A stretch of DNA of 62,313 nt, taken from assembly GCA_028823485.1 (NCBI GenBank), contig JAPKBG010000012.1, forward strand, positions 1-62,313, read 5' to 3'. This DNA is from Methylophilaceae bacterium (GTDB lineage: Bacteria; Pseudomonadota; Gammaproteobacteria; Burkholderiales; Methylophilaceae). Made by a program: the position numbers and the translations under genes. Below are positions 27,401-38,162 of this stretch, one piece after another; within the stretch, counting starts at the first letter, position 1, and each line of letters opens with the position of its first letter. The notes beneath the pieces were generated by a model. It searched no databases. It was not told where the DNA came from and worked only from the letters and a program-made list of their open reading frames with translations.

Positions 27401-27881
27401 CTTATATTTAGAATTGATGGCCAAAAGCGACTTGCACCTATGGTCAGCCAGCCGTATCACTACTTTAGAAAATGCGATGCAACGTTGGTTTAAACAAAAA
27501 GCTTATGATGCAGCAATCGCCAATCAATCAGCCAAACGTGTCATCACCCTATTATCAACGACACTTGGTAGTGAACAAGGTCAGTGGGTGCTGAAGGACA
27601 GAGACACGGCTGCTAATGAATTAGCAATTACCTCTACCACTGAGCAAGCAGTTAATCAAAAAATAGTCGACCGCACATTTGTCGATGCAGGTATCCGCTG
27701 GGTGATTGATTACAAATCTACCACCTTAGCCAACGCCAGCTCGGATGCCGATTTAAAAGCCTTTGCTGCGCAATACAAAACGCAACTAGATGGTTATGCT
27801 TCTTTATTTGAAGATCAAAACCTGCCGATACAAAAAGCGATTTTCTTTGTCAGTATCGGCAGACTATTGAAGCTTGATTAG
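24441..27881 (+). CDS. AddA/RecB-like UvrD-family helicase-nuclease
   Basis: A 1146-residue superfamily 1A helicase. Walker A APAGAGKTELLTQRF lies near residues 31-45; motif Ia AITFTNKAASEMKARI, motif II LLVDEFQDTSPSQ, motif III GDPMQSIYRFRKANV, motif V FMTIHKSKGLEFDTV and motif VI YVAATRAERCLHLL follow in order. The C-terminal ~250 residues hold a RecB-type nuclease core, with IRWVIDYKST as the catalytic D-x-K and QLDGYASLF after it. Length, two-domain order and coupling to the AddB-like gene indicate the AddA subunit of a break-processing complex. Confidence 0.92.
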   Translation: MSNDATLDILLHEDSLSREQALAHDSFIVEAPAGAGKTELLTQRFLMLLETVESPEEIIAITFTNKAASEMKARIMDSLVMAAADELPVQPHQKITFALGKTVLARSAELGWNLLDTPSRLRIYTIDSLSANLARQMPLLSRFGTQPGVRDDPRPYYEEAAMRAIEHLEHEDYGQIVHDALQYFDNDTYKLTQLLSEMLAKRDQWLPYSQSAHTAQDAEAALASMINGDIQVAAEVFSVRYQQALMPIARFAASNLEANHPIAQLLDWSSEIGAETHNLAGWQAVTELVLTAGGTLRKRLDKNIGFPATSEAKLHKAALLEIIASLHQTSGAETALARLRTLPSLQQDENTWKMIATLAQLLHIAVGELWLVFQANGEVDFVEISQRSLLALEDAEGSTTDLALKLDYSIQHLLVDEFQDTSPSQIKLIQALTRGWQADDGRTLFCVGDPMQSIYRFRKANVGLFLGAAQKGIGQIKLKSLKLWRNNRSQPSVVEWVNTAFDKVFPDQDSISRGAIHYRQFVATKDSESVAGVTVHAMFDEKPSSNTDDDEEPILATDIRQLEADTIIEIIQQTRAHKPEAKIAVLVRARSHLTALVTEIRRNHPTLSFQAVEIEELVNRQIVQDLLSLSYALHQRADRVNWLAVLRAPWCGLTLADLHALVSSDKGSTIMQLIHNEARLTSLSADGQQRVLHVRDVLSQALQHQGRSSVSRWLHGAWLMLGGADCLWDAGDVRDVQAFFALVQQLEAAGQFSPQQLAVEVEKLYAAPDAKADDSLQFMTIHKSKGLEFDTVILPGLDRKTGGNDQPLLLWEEVSPDDAAHEVDVVNLVVAPYIPKGANAQAANAITPYDYLKILEKERAVFEDARVLYVAATRAERCLHLLGAAKVNNKGEIKAPKNTFLDMLWPIVYDHFNEAHAIKPPTDITTNVTANIDSTVTLENFKPQLIRLNQVASPNFFTKTKIIESDNNNKKEDNSNTLDADVGILTHLYLELMAKSDLHLWSASRITTLENAMQRWFKQKAYDAAIANQSAKRVITLLSTTLGSEQGQWVLKDRDTAANELAITSTTEQAVNQKIVDRTFVDAGIRWVIDYKSTTLANASSDADLKAFAAQYKTQLDGYASLFEDQNLPIQKAIFFVSIGRLLKLD

Positions 27882-28975
27882 CTACGAATACCACCATCAT
27901 CTGCGCTATTAGCAATATGTATCGTCTGCGTTGGAAATGCTATCTCAGCACCATGTTGTGCAATGATATCAGCCGTTTTTAACAAGATATCTTGCTTAAC
28001 ATTATGAAACTCTTCCCAAATGACTGTTCGCGAATATGTATAGATAAAAAAGTCAATGGATGAGGCACTGAAAGCATTGAAATTCACAATCAGCGTTTTA
28101 GCCGTATCAATATCAACATGCGCTTTTAGCATAGCTTTAACATCTTCAACGATGGATGCCATTACGTGAATATCATCATAGCGAATACCAATGGTTTCTT
28201 TAATACGCCGATTGCTCATCCGGGATGGGTTTTCAACGACAATTGTGGTGAACAGCGCATTGGGCACGTAAATTGGGTTTTCATTAAATCGTCTAATCTG
28301 AGTATAACGCCAGCTAATTTTCTCCACGACACCTTCAATATCCTTATCTGGTGAACGCACCCAATCACCGACTTCAAAAGGCCGATCACTGTAAATAGTT
28401 AAGCCGCCGAAAAAGTTAGCCAAAATATCTTTTGCAGCAAAACCAATGGCAATACCGCCAATACCGCCAGCAGCGAGTAAGCCAGAAACACTAAAGCCAA
28501 ACGTTTGCATTAACGTCAGCACAGCGCCAACAATCACTACCAAATGGCCTAGCTTAGACAATGCATCAACCGTCGTGTAATCGATACTATCACCGCGATC
28601 GCTCTGTTGAGCTAAGTAGCGATCACTTGCCCCGTTAATTAAGCGCCAGAAAAACCAAGCAAAGCAAACGGTAATCAACGCATCTCTGAGCATGGGAACA
28701 ACGTCGAACAACTCATCACCAGTTTGCTTACCGATAATTTTTAATACGATTGAAATGCCGACGACCCACACCACAAACGGCAGTGGTTTTGATGTGGCAA
28801 CGAGCAACGTGTCATCCCACTCACTTTTGGTTTTTTTTGATGCTTTAAGCAATAGAGCAAGCACAAAAGCCAGAATAAAATGAATCACTATAGCGGCGAT
28901 AGAAACGCCTATTATTTTCAAAATCCACAGCTCATTTAATCCAAATGTTTCTAAGCTTTGTATGATGTCTTCCAA
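27878..28975 (-). CDS. MscS-family mechanosensitive channel
   Basis: A 365-residue small-conductance mechanosensitive channel protein of the inner membrane, which releases solutes on osmotic downshock. It has about four membrane helices in the first 190 residues. The pore-lining helix is GLLAAGGIGGIAIGFAAKDI, followed by the signature LANFFGGLTIYSDRPFEVGDWVR and the beta domain. It overlaps the 3' end of the AddA-like gene by 4 bases in the convergent direction, so no terminator separates them. It is longer than E. coli MscS because of an N-terminal helical extension of the YbdG/YnaI kind. Confidence 0.93.
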   Translation of the reverse strand: MEDIIQSLETFGLNELWILKIIGVSIAAIVIHFILAFVLALLLKASKKTKSEWDDTLLVATSKPLPFVVWVVGISIVLKIIGKQTGDELFDVVPMLRDALITVCFAWFFWRLINGASDRYLAQQSDRGDSIDYTTVDALSKLGHLVVIVGAVLTLMQTFGFSVSGLLAAGGIGGIAIGFAAKDILANFFGGLTIYSDRPFEVGDWVRSPDKDIEGVVEKISWRYTQIRRFNENPIYVPNALFTTIVVENPSRMSNRRIKETIGIRYDDIHVMASIVEDVKAMLKAHVDIDTAKTLIVNFNAFSASSIDFFIYTYSRTVIWEEFHNVKQDILLKTADIIAQHGAEIAFPTQTIHIANSADDGGIRS

Positions 28976-29124
28976 TGCAATACTCCTTTACATAATCTAA
29001 CTACAATATAACACAGCAGTTTAAACCATAGCCTGCCATTAACCTGCCATCGATTCACACCTAACTGATAAAGCGATAGTGTAAAATCACTTTAACAATG
29101 AACCAAACAAAACTGGCCACTTAA

Positions 29125-29709
29125 ATGAAAATATTCTCCCACCTTTATGAACGCGTAATGTCTTGGTCTAAAAAACCAAGTGCGCCTTGGTATTTGGGCC
29201 TATTAAGCTTTTCTGAATCCTCTTTTTTTCCAATTCCACCTGATGTGATGCTCGCACCGATGTGCCTTGCCACGCCATCAAAAGCTTGGCATTTTGCATC
29301 ATTAACAACAGTAGCCTCGCTACTTGGCGGCTTGCTTGGCTATTTAATCGGTGCGACTTTTTTTGACTTCATCACACCTTATTTACAAGCGAACGATCAT
29401 TATTTGGCCGCTTTTCAAAAAGCAGAAGCTTGGTTTACAGAATGGGGTGTTTGGGCAATATTCCTCGCAGGATTTTCACCTATTCCCTATAAAATATTCA
29501 CCATTGCAGCAGGTGCATTAGCCATGCCATTACTGCCATTCTCGATTGCATCATTTATTGGCAGAGGCGCGCGCTTCTTCATGGTGGCTGGCCTGATGAA
29601 ATGGGGCGGCGCTAGCATGGAAGCTAACTTAAGAAAACATGTCGATCGTATTGGCTGGGCAACAGTTGGCTTAATTGCAGTCGCCATTGCCATCATGAAG
29701 CTTTCGTAA
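29125..29709 (+). CDS. DedA/VTT-domain membrane protein (YqaA-like)
   Basis: A 194-residue inner-membrane protein with four to five hydrophobic helices. The SNARE-associated/VTT fold is indicated by ESSFFPIPPDVMLAP near the N-terminus, GGLLGYLIG, and FLAGFSPIPYKIFTIAAG with a downstream FIGRGARFF, the reentrant-loop prolines and arginine conserved in DedA proteins. Members act in undecaprenyl-phosphate or phospholipid translocation and proton-dependent homeostasis; the exact substrate here is unknown. It stands alone between the divergent MscS gene and convergent mfd. Confidence 0.88.
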   Translation: MKIFSHLYERVMSWSKKPSAPWYLGLLSFSESSFFPIPPDVMLAPMCLATPSKAWHFASLTTVASLLGGLLGYLIGATFFDFITPYLQANDHYLAAFQKAEAWFTEWGVWAIFLAGFSPIPYKIFTIAAGALAMPLLPFSIASFIGRGARFFMVAGLMKWGGASMEANLRKHVDRIGWATVGLIAVAIAIMKLS

Positions 29710-29737
29710 AAGTCTCTTAGGAATTAGACACAAGAAA

Positions 29738-32700
29738 TTAAGCAAACTCTTTCATAATTTGTTGAATCAGATCGACTCGATGATTAAGATTGCCTAGCTC
29801 TACTGAAATGCGCAACTTCTCTGGCCCATTCATACGGCAACGTTTATCACGCTGTAATAGGTTGATTAACTTCAATGGATCAATATCTGCTTTAGGATTA
29901 AATTGCAACTGAATCGCAGCGTCTGAAGCATCAACCTTCACAATACCTAAATGCTTCGCGGTAATACGTAAACGATGGCAGGCAATCAAAGCTTCGCCTG
30001 GTGCAGGTAATAAACCAAAGCGATCAATCAATTCTTCTTGCATCATGTCTAAAGCTTCATCACCATCACAGTTAGCCAAGCGTTTATAAATCACTAAGCG
30101 TTCATGTACATCATGGCAATAGTCACCAGGTAGCAATGCTGGCGTGTGTAAGTTGATTTCTGTCGTCACGCCCAGTGGTGCATCCAAGTCAGGCTCTGTG
30201 CCCGCTTTAAGCTGCTTAACAGCGTGATTGAGCATATCGGAATACATATTAAATCCAATGGCTTGCATTTCACCACTTTGACCATCTCCTAGTAGCTCCC
30301 CTGCTCCGCGGATTTCCAAATCATGCATGGCAAGGTGAAAACCAGCACCTAAGTCTTCCATCAGTTGAATCGCATCCAAACGTTTTTGTGCTTGTGTCGT
30401 GATTTTTCGGTCTGGATCTGTCAGCAAATAAGCATACGCTTGGTGATGCGAGCGGCCAACGCGGCCACGTAATTGATGCATTTGCGCCAAACCAAATCGG
30501 TCAGCTCTATTCATGATGATGGTATTGGCTGTTGGAATATCAATACCGGTTTCAATAATCGTGGTACAGAGCAATAAGTTAGAACGCTGATGGTAGAAAT
30601 CACGCATCACATGCTCTAGCTCACGTTCACGTAACTGACCATGCGCAATGGCGATACGTGCTTCTGGTAATATTTTCTCTAGCTTTTCTTTTTGCACAAA
30701 AATTGTATCAACTTCATTATGCAAGAAGTAAACTTGGCCGCCCCGTTTAAACTCACGCATTACCGCTTCGCGGATAATGCCATCGGAATAATCCGTATGG
30801 AATGTTTTAATGGATAAACGTTTCTGTGGTGGTGTCGAAATCACAGAAAACTCACGCAAACCTTCCATCGCCATACTCAAAGTACGTGGAATCGGTGTCG
30901 CAGTTAAGGTCAACACATCCACTTCTGCTCGCAGCGCTTTCATCTGCTCTTTTTGACGTACACCAAAACGATGCTCTTCATCCAGAATTGCTAAGCCTAA
31001 GTTTTTAAACTTCACATCTTTTTGAATCAGCCTATGCGTGCCGATAATAATATCAATCTTGCCATCGGCCAGACCTTGCAAAGCTTCTGCTTGTTCTTTT
31101 TTAGTTCTAAAACGTGAGATTTCAGCAATCTTAATCGGCCAGTCAGCAAAGCGATCACAGAAGTTTTGATAGTGTTGTTCTGCTAGCAAAGTCGTTGGTA
31201 CCAATACTGATACTTGGCGCCCGCCCATGACTGCAACGAAAGCAGCACGTAATGCAACCTCCGTCTTACCAAAGCCTACATCACCACACACTAATCGATC
31301 CATCGGGCGGCCCGATTGCATGTCACCAATCACTGCTTCAATAGCAGAAAGTTGATCAGGCGTTTCTTCAAATGGAAAGCATTCACAAAACGCATCGTAG
31401 TCTTTTAAGTTCAGCGTAAAGACATGGCCTTTACGTGAAGCCCGCTGTGCATATAAGTTAAGTAACTCTGCAGCCGTGTCGCGAATTTGTTTGAGCGCCC
31501 TCTTCTTGGCTTTATCCCACTTGCCACTACCTAAACTATGCAGTGGCGCGCTTTCTGGCGGCCCTCCAGAGTAACGTGAAATCAAGAATAACTGTGAAAC
31601 CGGAATGTATAGCTTATCGTCACCTTGATACTCCAATAGTAGAAACTCTGTTTCACCCTCGCCAAAGTCGATATTTTGCAAGCCTCTGTAACGCCCGACG
31701 CCATGCTGCTCATGCACCACAGGGTCGTTCATGCGTAGCTCAGACAAATCCCTAAGCATGCCTTCAGTATTGCGCGCTTTCTCTTTAACACGCCTTCTTT
31801 GCTGTCGAACTGTTGTAGCATAGAGTTCTGCCTCAGTGATAACGACCACATCATCAATAAAACCACCATACAAGGTGGAAACACCAATCATCACAGGCGC
31901 ATCACTGGCTTCAAATTGAGCCCATGTTTCACACTGTGGAAAATCAAGTGATTGCTCAGCAAATAACTGAGACATGGTTTCACGGCGACCTAAACTTTCA
32001 GCGGCGATTAATATCCGGTTTTTGGCTTTATTAATATAGGCTTTTAGCTTAAAGAGTGGCTCATCTGCACGGCGATCAACCTCTAAGAATGGAAACTTGC
32101 TTTTAGCCGGAGGCTTTTTATCCAACAGTGCATTAATCACTGAAAACTGCTTGATGTTGATAAAAAAGTCTTCTGCCCTCGTCAACAAATGCTCTGGTGG
32201 CAATACTGGTCGCTCTGAATCATAGGCTAGCAATTTATAGCGTGTATTCGCTTCATACCAAAACGTTTGTGTGGCTTTATCTAAATCGCCATGGCTACAA
32301 AGCACGGACTGCTTTGGTAGGTAGTCAAAAATAGTTGCCGTTTCTTCAAAGAACAACGGCAGATACCATTCAATGCCACCCGTAGCAATGCCTTTGCTCA
32401 CATCTTTGTAGATTTTAGCGCGTTGTGGATCACCAACAAACTGTTCGCGGAACTGACTTCTAAACAGGTCAATACCTGCCTTATCTAAAGGAAACTCACG
32501 TGCTGGTAACAACCGAATCTCTGGGACGGGATATAAACTACGCTGCGTATCCACATCAAATGTTCGTATGCTCTCAATTTCATCATCGAACAAATCAATC
32601 CGATAAGGCAAGACGCCACCCATTGGGAATAAGTCCACCAAGCCACCACGCACACTAAATTCACCAGGACTAATGACTTGTGACACATGATGATAACCGG

Positions 32701-33139
32701 CTTGAGCACATTGATTTCTAAGGGCTTCTAGGTCTAGTTTTTGGCCTTTTTTTAGCATAAAAGTATGCCCTGCCAAATAGGCTGCTGGCGGCATTTGTAG
32801 TAATGCCGTTGCAATAGAAACAATAACCACATCAAAATTATTCTGACTAATCTGATACAACGTCGCCAACCGCTCGGAAATTAAATCTGGGTGCGGTGAA
32901 AATACATCGTAAGGGAGGGTTTCCCAGTCTGGCAGCAAATGCAAAGTTAAGCCTGGTGCAAAGAATGGTATTTCTTCCATTAATCTCTGCGCTTCAAATG
33001 CATTTGAAGAAATGATGACCAAGGGTTCTTTTGTTGTTTTTAAACGACAAGCCAGCGATGCCAGTGACAAGCTATCTAAGCCATTGGCTGTATAAGGAAA
33101 ATGTGTGGATTTACCGATATCTGGTGGTATTAACTGCAT
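29738..33139 (-). CDS. mfd: Transcription-repair coupling factor Mfd
   Basis: A 1133-residue SF2 translocase that removes RNA polymerase stalled at DNA lesions and recruits UvrA. Domains in order: UvrB-like N-terminal module (LLPDWETLPYDVFSPHPDL near residue 68), RNA polymerase-interacting domain (DPVVHEQHGVGRYRGL), helicase motor with Walker A VCGDVGFGKTEVALRAA, DEEH box (ILDEEHRFGVRQKEQ) and motif III LTLTATPIPRTL, then motif VI QLRGRVGRSHHQAYAYLL and the C-terminal D7 domain. Length is standard. The gene is monocistronic, divergent from rpiA across 142 bases. Confidence 0.97.
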   Translation of the reverse strand: MQLIPPDIGKSTHFPYTANGLDSLSLASLACRLKTTKEPLVIISSNAFEAQRLMEEIPFFAPGLTLHLLPDWETLPYDVFSPHPDLISERLATLYQISQNNFDVVIVSIATALLQMPPAAYLAGHTFMLKKGQKLDLEALRNQCAQAGYHHVSQVISPGEFSVRGGLVDLFPMGGVLPYRIDLFDDEIESIRTFDVDTQRSLYPVPEIRLLPAREFPLDKAGIDLFRSQFREQFVGDPQRAKIYKDVSKGIATGGIEWYLPLFFEETATIFDYLPKQSVLCSHGDLDKATQTFWYEANTRYKLLAYDSERPVLPPEHLLTRAEDFFINIKQFSVINALLDKKPPAKSKFPFLEVDRRADEPLFKLKAYINKAKNRILIAAESLGRRETMSQLFAEQSLDFPQCETWAQFEASDAPVMIGVSTLYGGFIDDVVVITEAELYATTVRQQRRRVKEKARNTEGMLRDLSELRMNDPVVHEQHGVGRYRGLQNIDFGEGETEFLLLEYQGDDKLYIPVSQLFLISRYSGGPPESAPLHSLGSGKWDKAKKRALKQIRDTAAELLNLYAQRASRKGHVFTLNLKDYDAFCECFPFEETPDQLSAIEAVIGDMQSGRPMDRLVCGDVGFGKTEVALRAAFVAVMGGRQVSVLVPTTLLAEQHYQNFCDRFADWPIKIAEISRFRTKKEQAEALQGLADGKIDIIIGTHRLIQKDVKFKNLGLAILDEEHRFGVRQKEQMKALRAEVDVLTLTATPIPRTLSMAMEGLREFSVISTPPQKRLSIKTFHTDYSDGIIREAVMREFKRGGQVYFLHNEVDTIFVQKEKLEKILPEARIAIAHGQLRERELEHVMRDFYHQRSNLLLCTTIIETGIDIPTANTIIMNRADRFGLAQMHQLRGRVGRSHHQAYAYLLTDPDRKITTQAQKRLDAIQLMEDLGAGFHLAMHDLEIRGAGELLGDGQSGEMQAIGFNMYSDMLNHAVKQLKAGTEPDLDAPLGVTTEINLHTPALLPGDYCHDVHERLVIYKRLANCDGDEALDMMQEELIDRFGLLPAPGEALIACHRLRITAKHLGIVKVDASDAAIQLQFNPKADIDPLKLINLLQRDKRCRMNGPEKLRISVELGNLNHRVDLIQQIMKEFA

Positions 33140-33281
33140 AAATGAGATTGAAAATAACTTGGTTTAGCGTTGAATTTTGCCTATTATACCCTTAACAAGC
33201 GAGCAACTTTGAGGTCAATTTCAATTTAAGTGTGAATTTAACACAATCCTTAAAGACCCTAACTAAAGAAAGGTTTATGCA

Positions 33282-33959
33282 ATGAATGATAAGCAACTTG
33301 TCGCAGTTCATGCAGCAACACATGTGCAAGATGACATGTTAGTTGGCCTCGGCACAGGGTCCACTGCTAACTTTTTCATTAAAGAGTTAGCGCGCCGCCA
33401 ATCAGAAGAAAATCTAAAAGTCACCACCATCTCCAGCTCTAATATCAGCATGATGAAAGCGCAAAGCTTAGGCCTCACTGTGGTTGCATTACAACAAGTC
33501 AGTGCTATTGATTTATACGTTGATGGTGCAGATGAAATTACGCCAAACCTAACATTACTAAAAGGTCGTGGTTATGATTTGGTTATGGAAAAGCTACTCG
33601 CCAAAGCTGCGAAACAGTTTTTTGTGGTCGCCGACAAGAGTAAGTTAGTTAAGCATATTGGGTCAAACTTTGCCATCCCTGTTGAAGTGATGCCATTTGC
33701 CTGGCAAGCAGTTAAAAAAAGTATTAAAAACGTAGGTGGCCAAGGAGATTTGCGTCAAAACGTTGCCAAAGATGGTTTGTCGATTAGCTCATATGGGAGC
33801 CTGATACTTGACATGTCATTTGATCAAAAAATATCTGAGGGTGATTTGAACCAATTACTAAACAACATTCCTGGTGTTATCGAGCATGGTGTTTTCCATC
33901 AACTGGCTACTGCCATTTTTATTGCAGATGACGGCAACATTGAGGAAAGCTGGCAATAG
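33282..33959 (+). CDS. rpiA: Ribose-5-phosphate isomerase A
   Basis: A 225-residue RpiA that interconverts ribose 5-phosphate and ribulose 5-phosphate in the pentose phosphate pathway; in ribulose-monophosphate methylotrophs it also serves formaldehyde-acceptor regeneration. Signatures: GLGTGSTANFFIKEL (phosphate loop), YVDGADEITPNL with the catalytic-site aspartates, LLKGRG and VADKSKLV. Ribosome site AAAGG lies just before ATG 33282. The mltF gene follows immediately, suggesting co-transcription. Confidence 0.97.
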   Translation: MNDKQLVAVHAATHVQDDMLVGLGTGSTANFFIKELARRQSEENLKVTTISSSNISMMKAQSLGLTVVALQQVSAIDLYVDGADEITPNLTLLKGRGYDLVMEKLLAKAAKQFFVVADKSKLVKHIGSNFAIPVEVMPFAWQAVKKSIKNVGGQGDLRQNVAKDGLSISSYGSLILDMSFDQKISEGDLNQLLNNIPGVIEHGVFHQLATAIFIADDGNIEESWQ

Positions 33960-33983
33960 GCCTTGCCAGTTAGCACAAGCGTC

Positions 33984-35432
33984 ATGTTTAGCCCGTCTAC
34001 TTACATCAAACGTATTTTCATGCTAGCACTGCTCTTGCTAATTGTCGCATGTAGCTGCAGTTGTGGAGAAGACCCAGCCTCCAATAAGGAAACGCCCACC
34101 ACTGACGTCATCAAACGTGATCCAAACGTTATTACTTTTGTGACCATCAACAGTCCAAACACTTACTATATCAATAGTGATAGAGAGTTTTCTGGTCTTG
34201 AATATGACTTAGCGAAGGCTTTCTCAAAGTTTCTAGGTAATCACAAAAAATTAGAATTCATTACTGTTGACAGCATCCAAGAAGTCGTCGAAACACTCGT
34301 TAATAATAAAGCCGACATTGCGGCAGCCGACTTAACAATAACAGAATCGCGCAAAGCGCTCATTGACTTTTCTGTGCCTTACCAAAGTATTCATCAACAA
34401 GTCATCTACAACAAAGTAATCACAAAAAAACCAGCTAAAAATGTGAGTAGTCTAATCGGAAAAGAAATTGTCGTCCCTGCTTCAAGCAGCTTTGTAGAAA
34501 GACTAAAAACGCTTCAACGGAAACAAAAAAAAATAAAGTGGATAGAGCGTGATGGGGTGCATTCAGAAAATATTCTTGATGATGTCGCTGAGGGAAAAGT
34601 AGAATACACTATTGCAGATAATCATTTAGTTTCTATGCTGAAAAACTTCCACCCAAACCTGCGTGTCGCATTTCCGTTTGGTAAGTCAGAAAAAATCGCA
34701 TGGGGTTTTGGTAAAGGGCACAAACCTGACCTTTTATTGGAGGCAAATGCTTTCTTCACTAAGATAAAAAGTGATGGGACTTTACGTAACCTGATTGACC
34801 GTTATCATGGCAATAGTAAGCGCTTAAAACCCATTGATATTAATACCTTCCTTAAACGTAGGCATACTCGCTTACCGCAGTACATTAAACTATTTAAGGA
34901 AGCGCAAGAAATCACAGGGCTAGATTGGCGTCTGCTTGCTGCACTCAGCTATCAAGAGTCGCATTGGGATACGTTTAACACGTCCCCAACTAATGTCCGT
35001 GGGCTGATGATGCTAACAGAAGCCACCTCGGACAGAATGAGCGTTACCAACCGACTTGATCCGAAACAAAGCATCCCTGCTGGTGCCAAATATGTGAACT
35101 TAATGATTAACACTATCCCAGAAAAAGTCCCATTTCCAGACCGCACTTATATGGCGCTTGCATCTTACAACGTTGGTTATGCGCATGTTGAGGATGCACG
35201 CGTATTGGCGCAGCGTCTTGGTTTAAGCCCTAACTCTTGGGTAGATGTTAAAAAGGCATTGCTAAAACTCAACAAACCCCAGTACTACAACAAAGCTAAA
35301 TACGGTTACTGCCGCTGTGCGCAGCCAATTATTTATGTCGAATCGATTCGCAGCTACTTCAATATTCTTTCTCGCTTTGAGCAGCCGCATGACTCATTGG
35401 ATAACAACCCTTATAAAATCGCGAGCAATTAA
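33984..35432 (+). CDS. mltF: Lipoprotein lytic transglycosylase MltF-like
   Basis: About 482 residues if ATG 33984 is used (a TTG at 33963 would add seven). The N-terminal hydrophobic stretch ends in lipobox IVAC, so it is a lipoprotein. The middle is a bacterial solute-binding (SBP_bac_3) domain, with TFVTINSPNTYYIN and the ADLTITESRKALIDFSVPY block typical of that fold. The C-terminal lysozyme-like SLT domain has the catalytic glutamate in ALSYQESHWD, then NVRGLMMLT and MALASYNVGYAHVEDAR. This domain order defines MltF, which cleaves peptidoglycan glycan strands. It begins close behind rpiA on the same strand. Confidence 0.92.
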   Translation: MFSPSTYIKRIFMLALLLLIVACSCSCGEDPASNKETPTTDVIKRDPNVITFVTINSPNTYYINSDREFSGLEYDLAKAFSKFLGNHKKLEFITVDSIQEVVETLVNNKADIAAADLTITESRKALIDFSVPYQSIHQQVIYNKVITKKPAKNVSSLIGKEIVVPASSSFVERLKTLQRKQKKIKWIERDGVHSENILDDVAEGKVEYTIADNHLVSMLKNFHPNLRVAFPFGKSEKIAWGFGKGHKPDLLLEANAFFTKIKSDGTLRNLIDRYHGNSKRLKPIDINTFLKRRHTRLPQYIKLFKEAQEITGLDWRLLAALSYQESHWDTFNTSPTNVRGLMMLTEATSDRMSVTNRLDPKQSIPAGAKYVNLMINTIPEKVPFPDRTYMALASYNVGYAHVEDARVLAQRLGLSPNSWVDVKKALLKLNKPQYYNKAKYGYCRCAQPIIYVESIRSYFNILSRFEQPHDSLDNNPYKIASN

Positions 35433-35473
35433 AGCAGCATAGGTTAAAGTGGTAGGGCTTAAAGTAACAGTGT

Positions 35474-36748
<1,275 letters not shown>

Positions 36749-38095
36749 TTACTTTTTCACTTTACTATTATTTTGATTTAATGAGTGCTTCCTCAAGGCT
36801 GCCTGATCTAAGGTCTTAAGGTGTTTTAATTTTTCCGATATTTTACCTTCCAAACCGCGTGGTGTGGGTTGATAAAATGGAATTGCTTCTAAATCATCAG
36901 GAAAATAATCTACGCCAGCCGCATAAGCATCAGGCTCATTATGCGCATAACGGTATTCCTTGCCGTAGTCTAATGCCTTCATTAGCTTAGTCGGTGCATT
37001 ACGTAAGTGTAATGGTACAGGACGTGACTTATCTTGCCCAACAAAGGCTTTAGCTTGATTGTAGGCTTGATAAGATGCATTACTTTTCGCCGCTACTGCC
37101 AAATAAATCACGGCATTAGACAATGCTAATTCACCTTCTGGTGAACCTAGTCGTTCGTATATTTGGCAAGCTTCTAAAGCCATCGTTTGCGCGCGTGGAT
37201 CAGCAAGGCCAATATCTTCAATGGCGATTCGTACAATACGGCGACCTAGATACAATGGGTCTGCACCACCATCTATCATGCGTAAAAACCAATATAAGGC
37301 GGCATCTGGATTCGAACCACGCACGCATTTGTGTAAGGCTGAAATTTGATCGTAAAACGCTTCACCACCTTTATCAAAGCGACGCATTTTAGTGGCCATC
37401 GTCGTATGCAAAAAGGCTTCATCTATCTCGTCAAGGCCAGCGCCTTGCGCAGCACTGAAAAAACTCTCAGCAAAGTTAAGTAAGCGCCGCGCATCGCCAT
37501 CAGCATAACCTAACACTTGCTCTTGCACCGCGTCTGATAACGTAATATCGGAAGCGACCAATTGTCTTGCTCGTTCTAATAACTCGGCTAACTCAGGCTC
37601 TGATAAGGCATTGAGTACAAACACTTGTGCACGGCTTAATAGCGCACTGTTCACTTCAAATGAGGGGTTTTCAGTGGTAGCGCCAATGAAGGTAATCAAA
37701 CCGCTTTCAACGAAAGGCAAGAACGCATCTTGCTGCCCTTTGTTAAATCGATGCACTTCATCTACGAATAGGATGGTTTTGCGACCCGATTGCTGCAACG
37801 TATGCTCTGCACGCTCGACTGCTTCGCGGATGTCTTTAATGCCAGAAAGTACGGCGGAAATAGGAATAAATTCAGCGTCAGCAGTATTAGCAATCAACCT
37901 TGCCAGCGTCGTTTTACCGACACCTGGTGGACCCCACAGTATCATTGAAGGCAGCTTGCCTGATGCAAAGGCTAGTTTAAGTGGCTTACCCTCTCCTAAT
38001 AGATGCGTCTGGCCAACAACCTCGGCTAAGGTTTTGGGTCGCAGCAACTCTGCGAGTGGCGCATCTGGTGTTGTAGCTTCAAACAAGCTATCCAC
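36749..38095 (-). CDS. rarA: Replication-associated AAA+ ATPase RarA (MgsA)
   Basis: A 448-residue clamp-loader-like AAA+ protein that acts at stalled replication forks. Walker A ILWGPPGVGKTTLARLI is near residues 50-66, Walker B TILFVDEVHRFNKGQQDAFLP follows, then sensor 1 FIGATTENPSFEVNSALLSR and the tetramerisation region with ALYWFLRMIDGGADPLYLGRRIVR. The last ~25 residues are hydrophilic. It lies between lolA (67 bases upstream) and serS (adjacent). Confidence 0.96.
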   Translation of the reverse strand: MDSLFEATTPDAPLAELLRPKTLAEVVGQTHLLGEGKPLKLAFASGKLPSMILWGPPGVGKTTLARLIANTADAEFIPISAVLSGIKDIREAVERAEHTLQQSGRKTILFVDEVHRFNKGQQDAFLPFVESGLITFIGATTENPSFEVNSALLSRAQVFVLNALSEPELAELLERARQLVASDITLSDAVQEQVLGYADGDARRLLNFAESFFSAAQGAGLDEIDEAFLHTTMATKMRRFDKGGEAFYDQISALHKCVRGSNPDAALYWFLRMIDGGADPLYLGRRIVRIAIEDIGLADPRAQTMALEACQIYERLGSPEGELALSNAVIYLAVAAKSNASYQAYNQAKAFVGQDKSRPVPLHLRNAPTKLMKALDYGKEYRYAHNEPDAYAAGVDYFPDDLEAIPFYQPTPRGLEGKISEKLKHLKTLDQAALRKHSLNQNNSKVKK

Positions 38096-38162
38096 GGGTT
38101 TAACCTAAGAAAGAGAAAGGGATATTGTAACAGCTAGTAAAGTAAAGCGAACTCACTCAGAC

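Noticed and set aside
27044-27460. 138-codon minus-strand ORF
   Set aside because: Antisense to the AddA-like gene; shadow frame without a ribosome site.
37308-37318. tRNA T-arm-like GGTTCGAATCC on the minus strand
   Set aside because: It lies inside rarA, coding RGSNPDA; no acceptor, D or anticodon arms surround it.
37611-38108. 165-codon plus-strand ORF
   Set aside because: Entirely antisense to the start of rarA, whose motifs are unmistakable; Ser/Thr/Ala-rich shadow frame.
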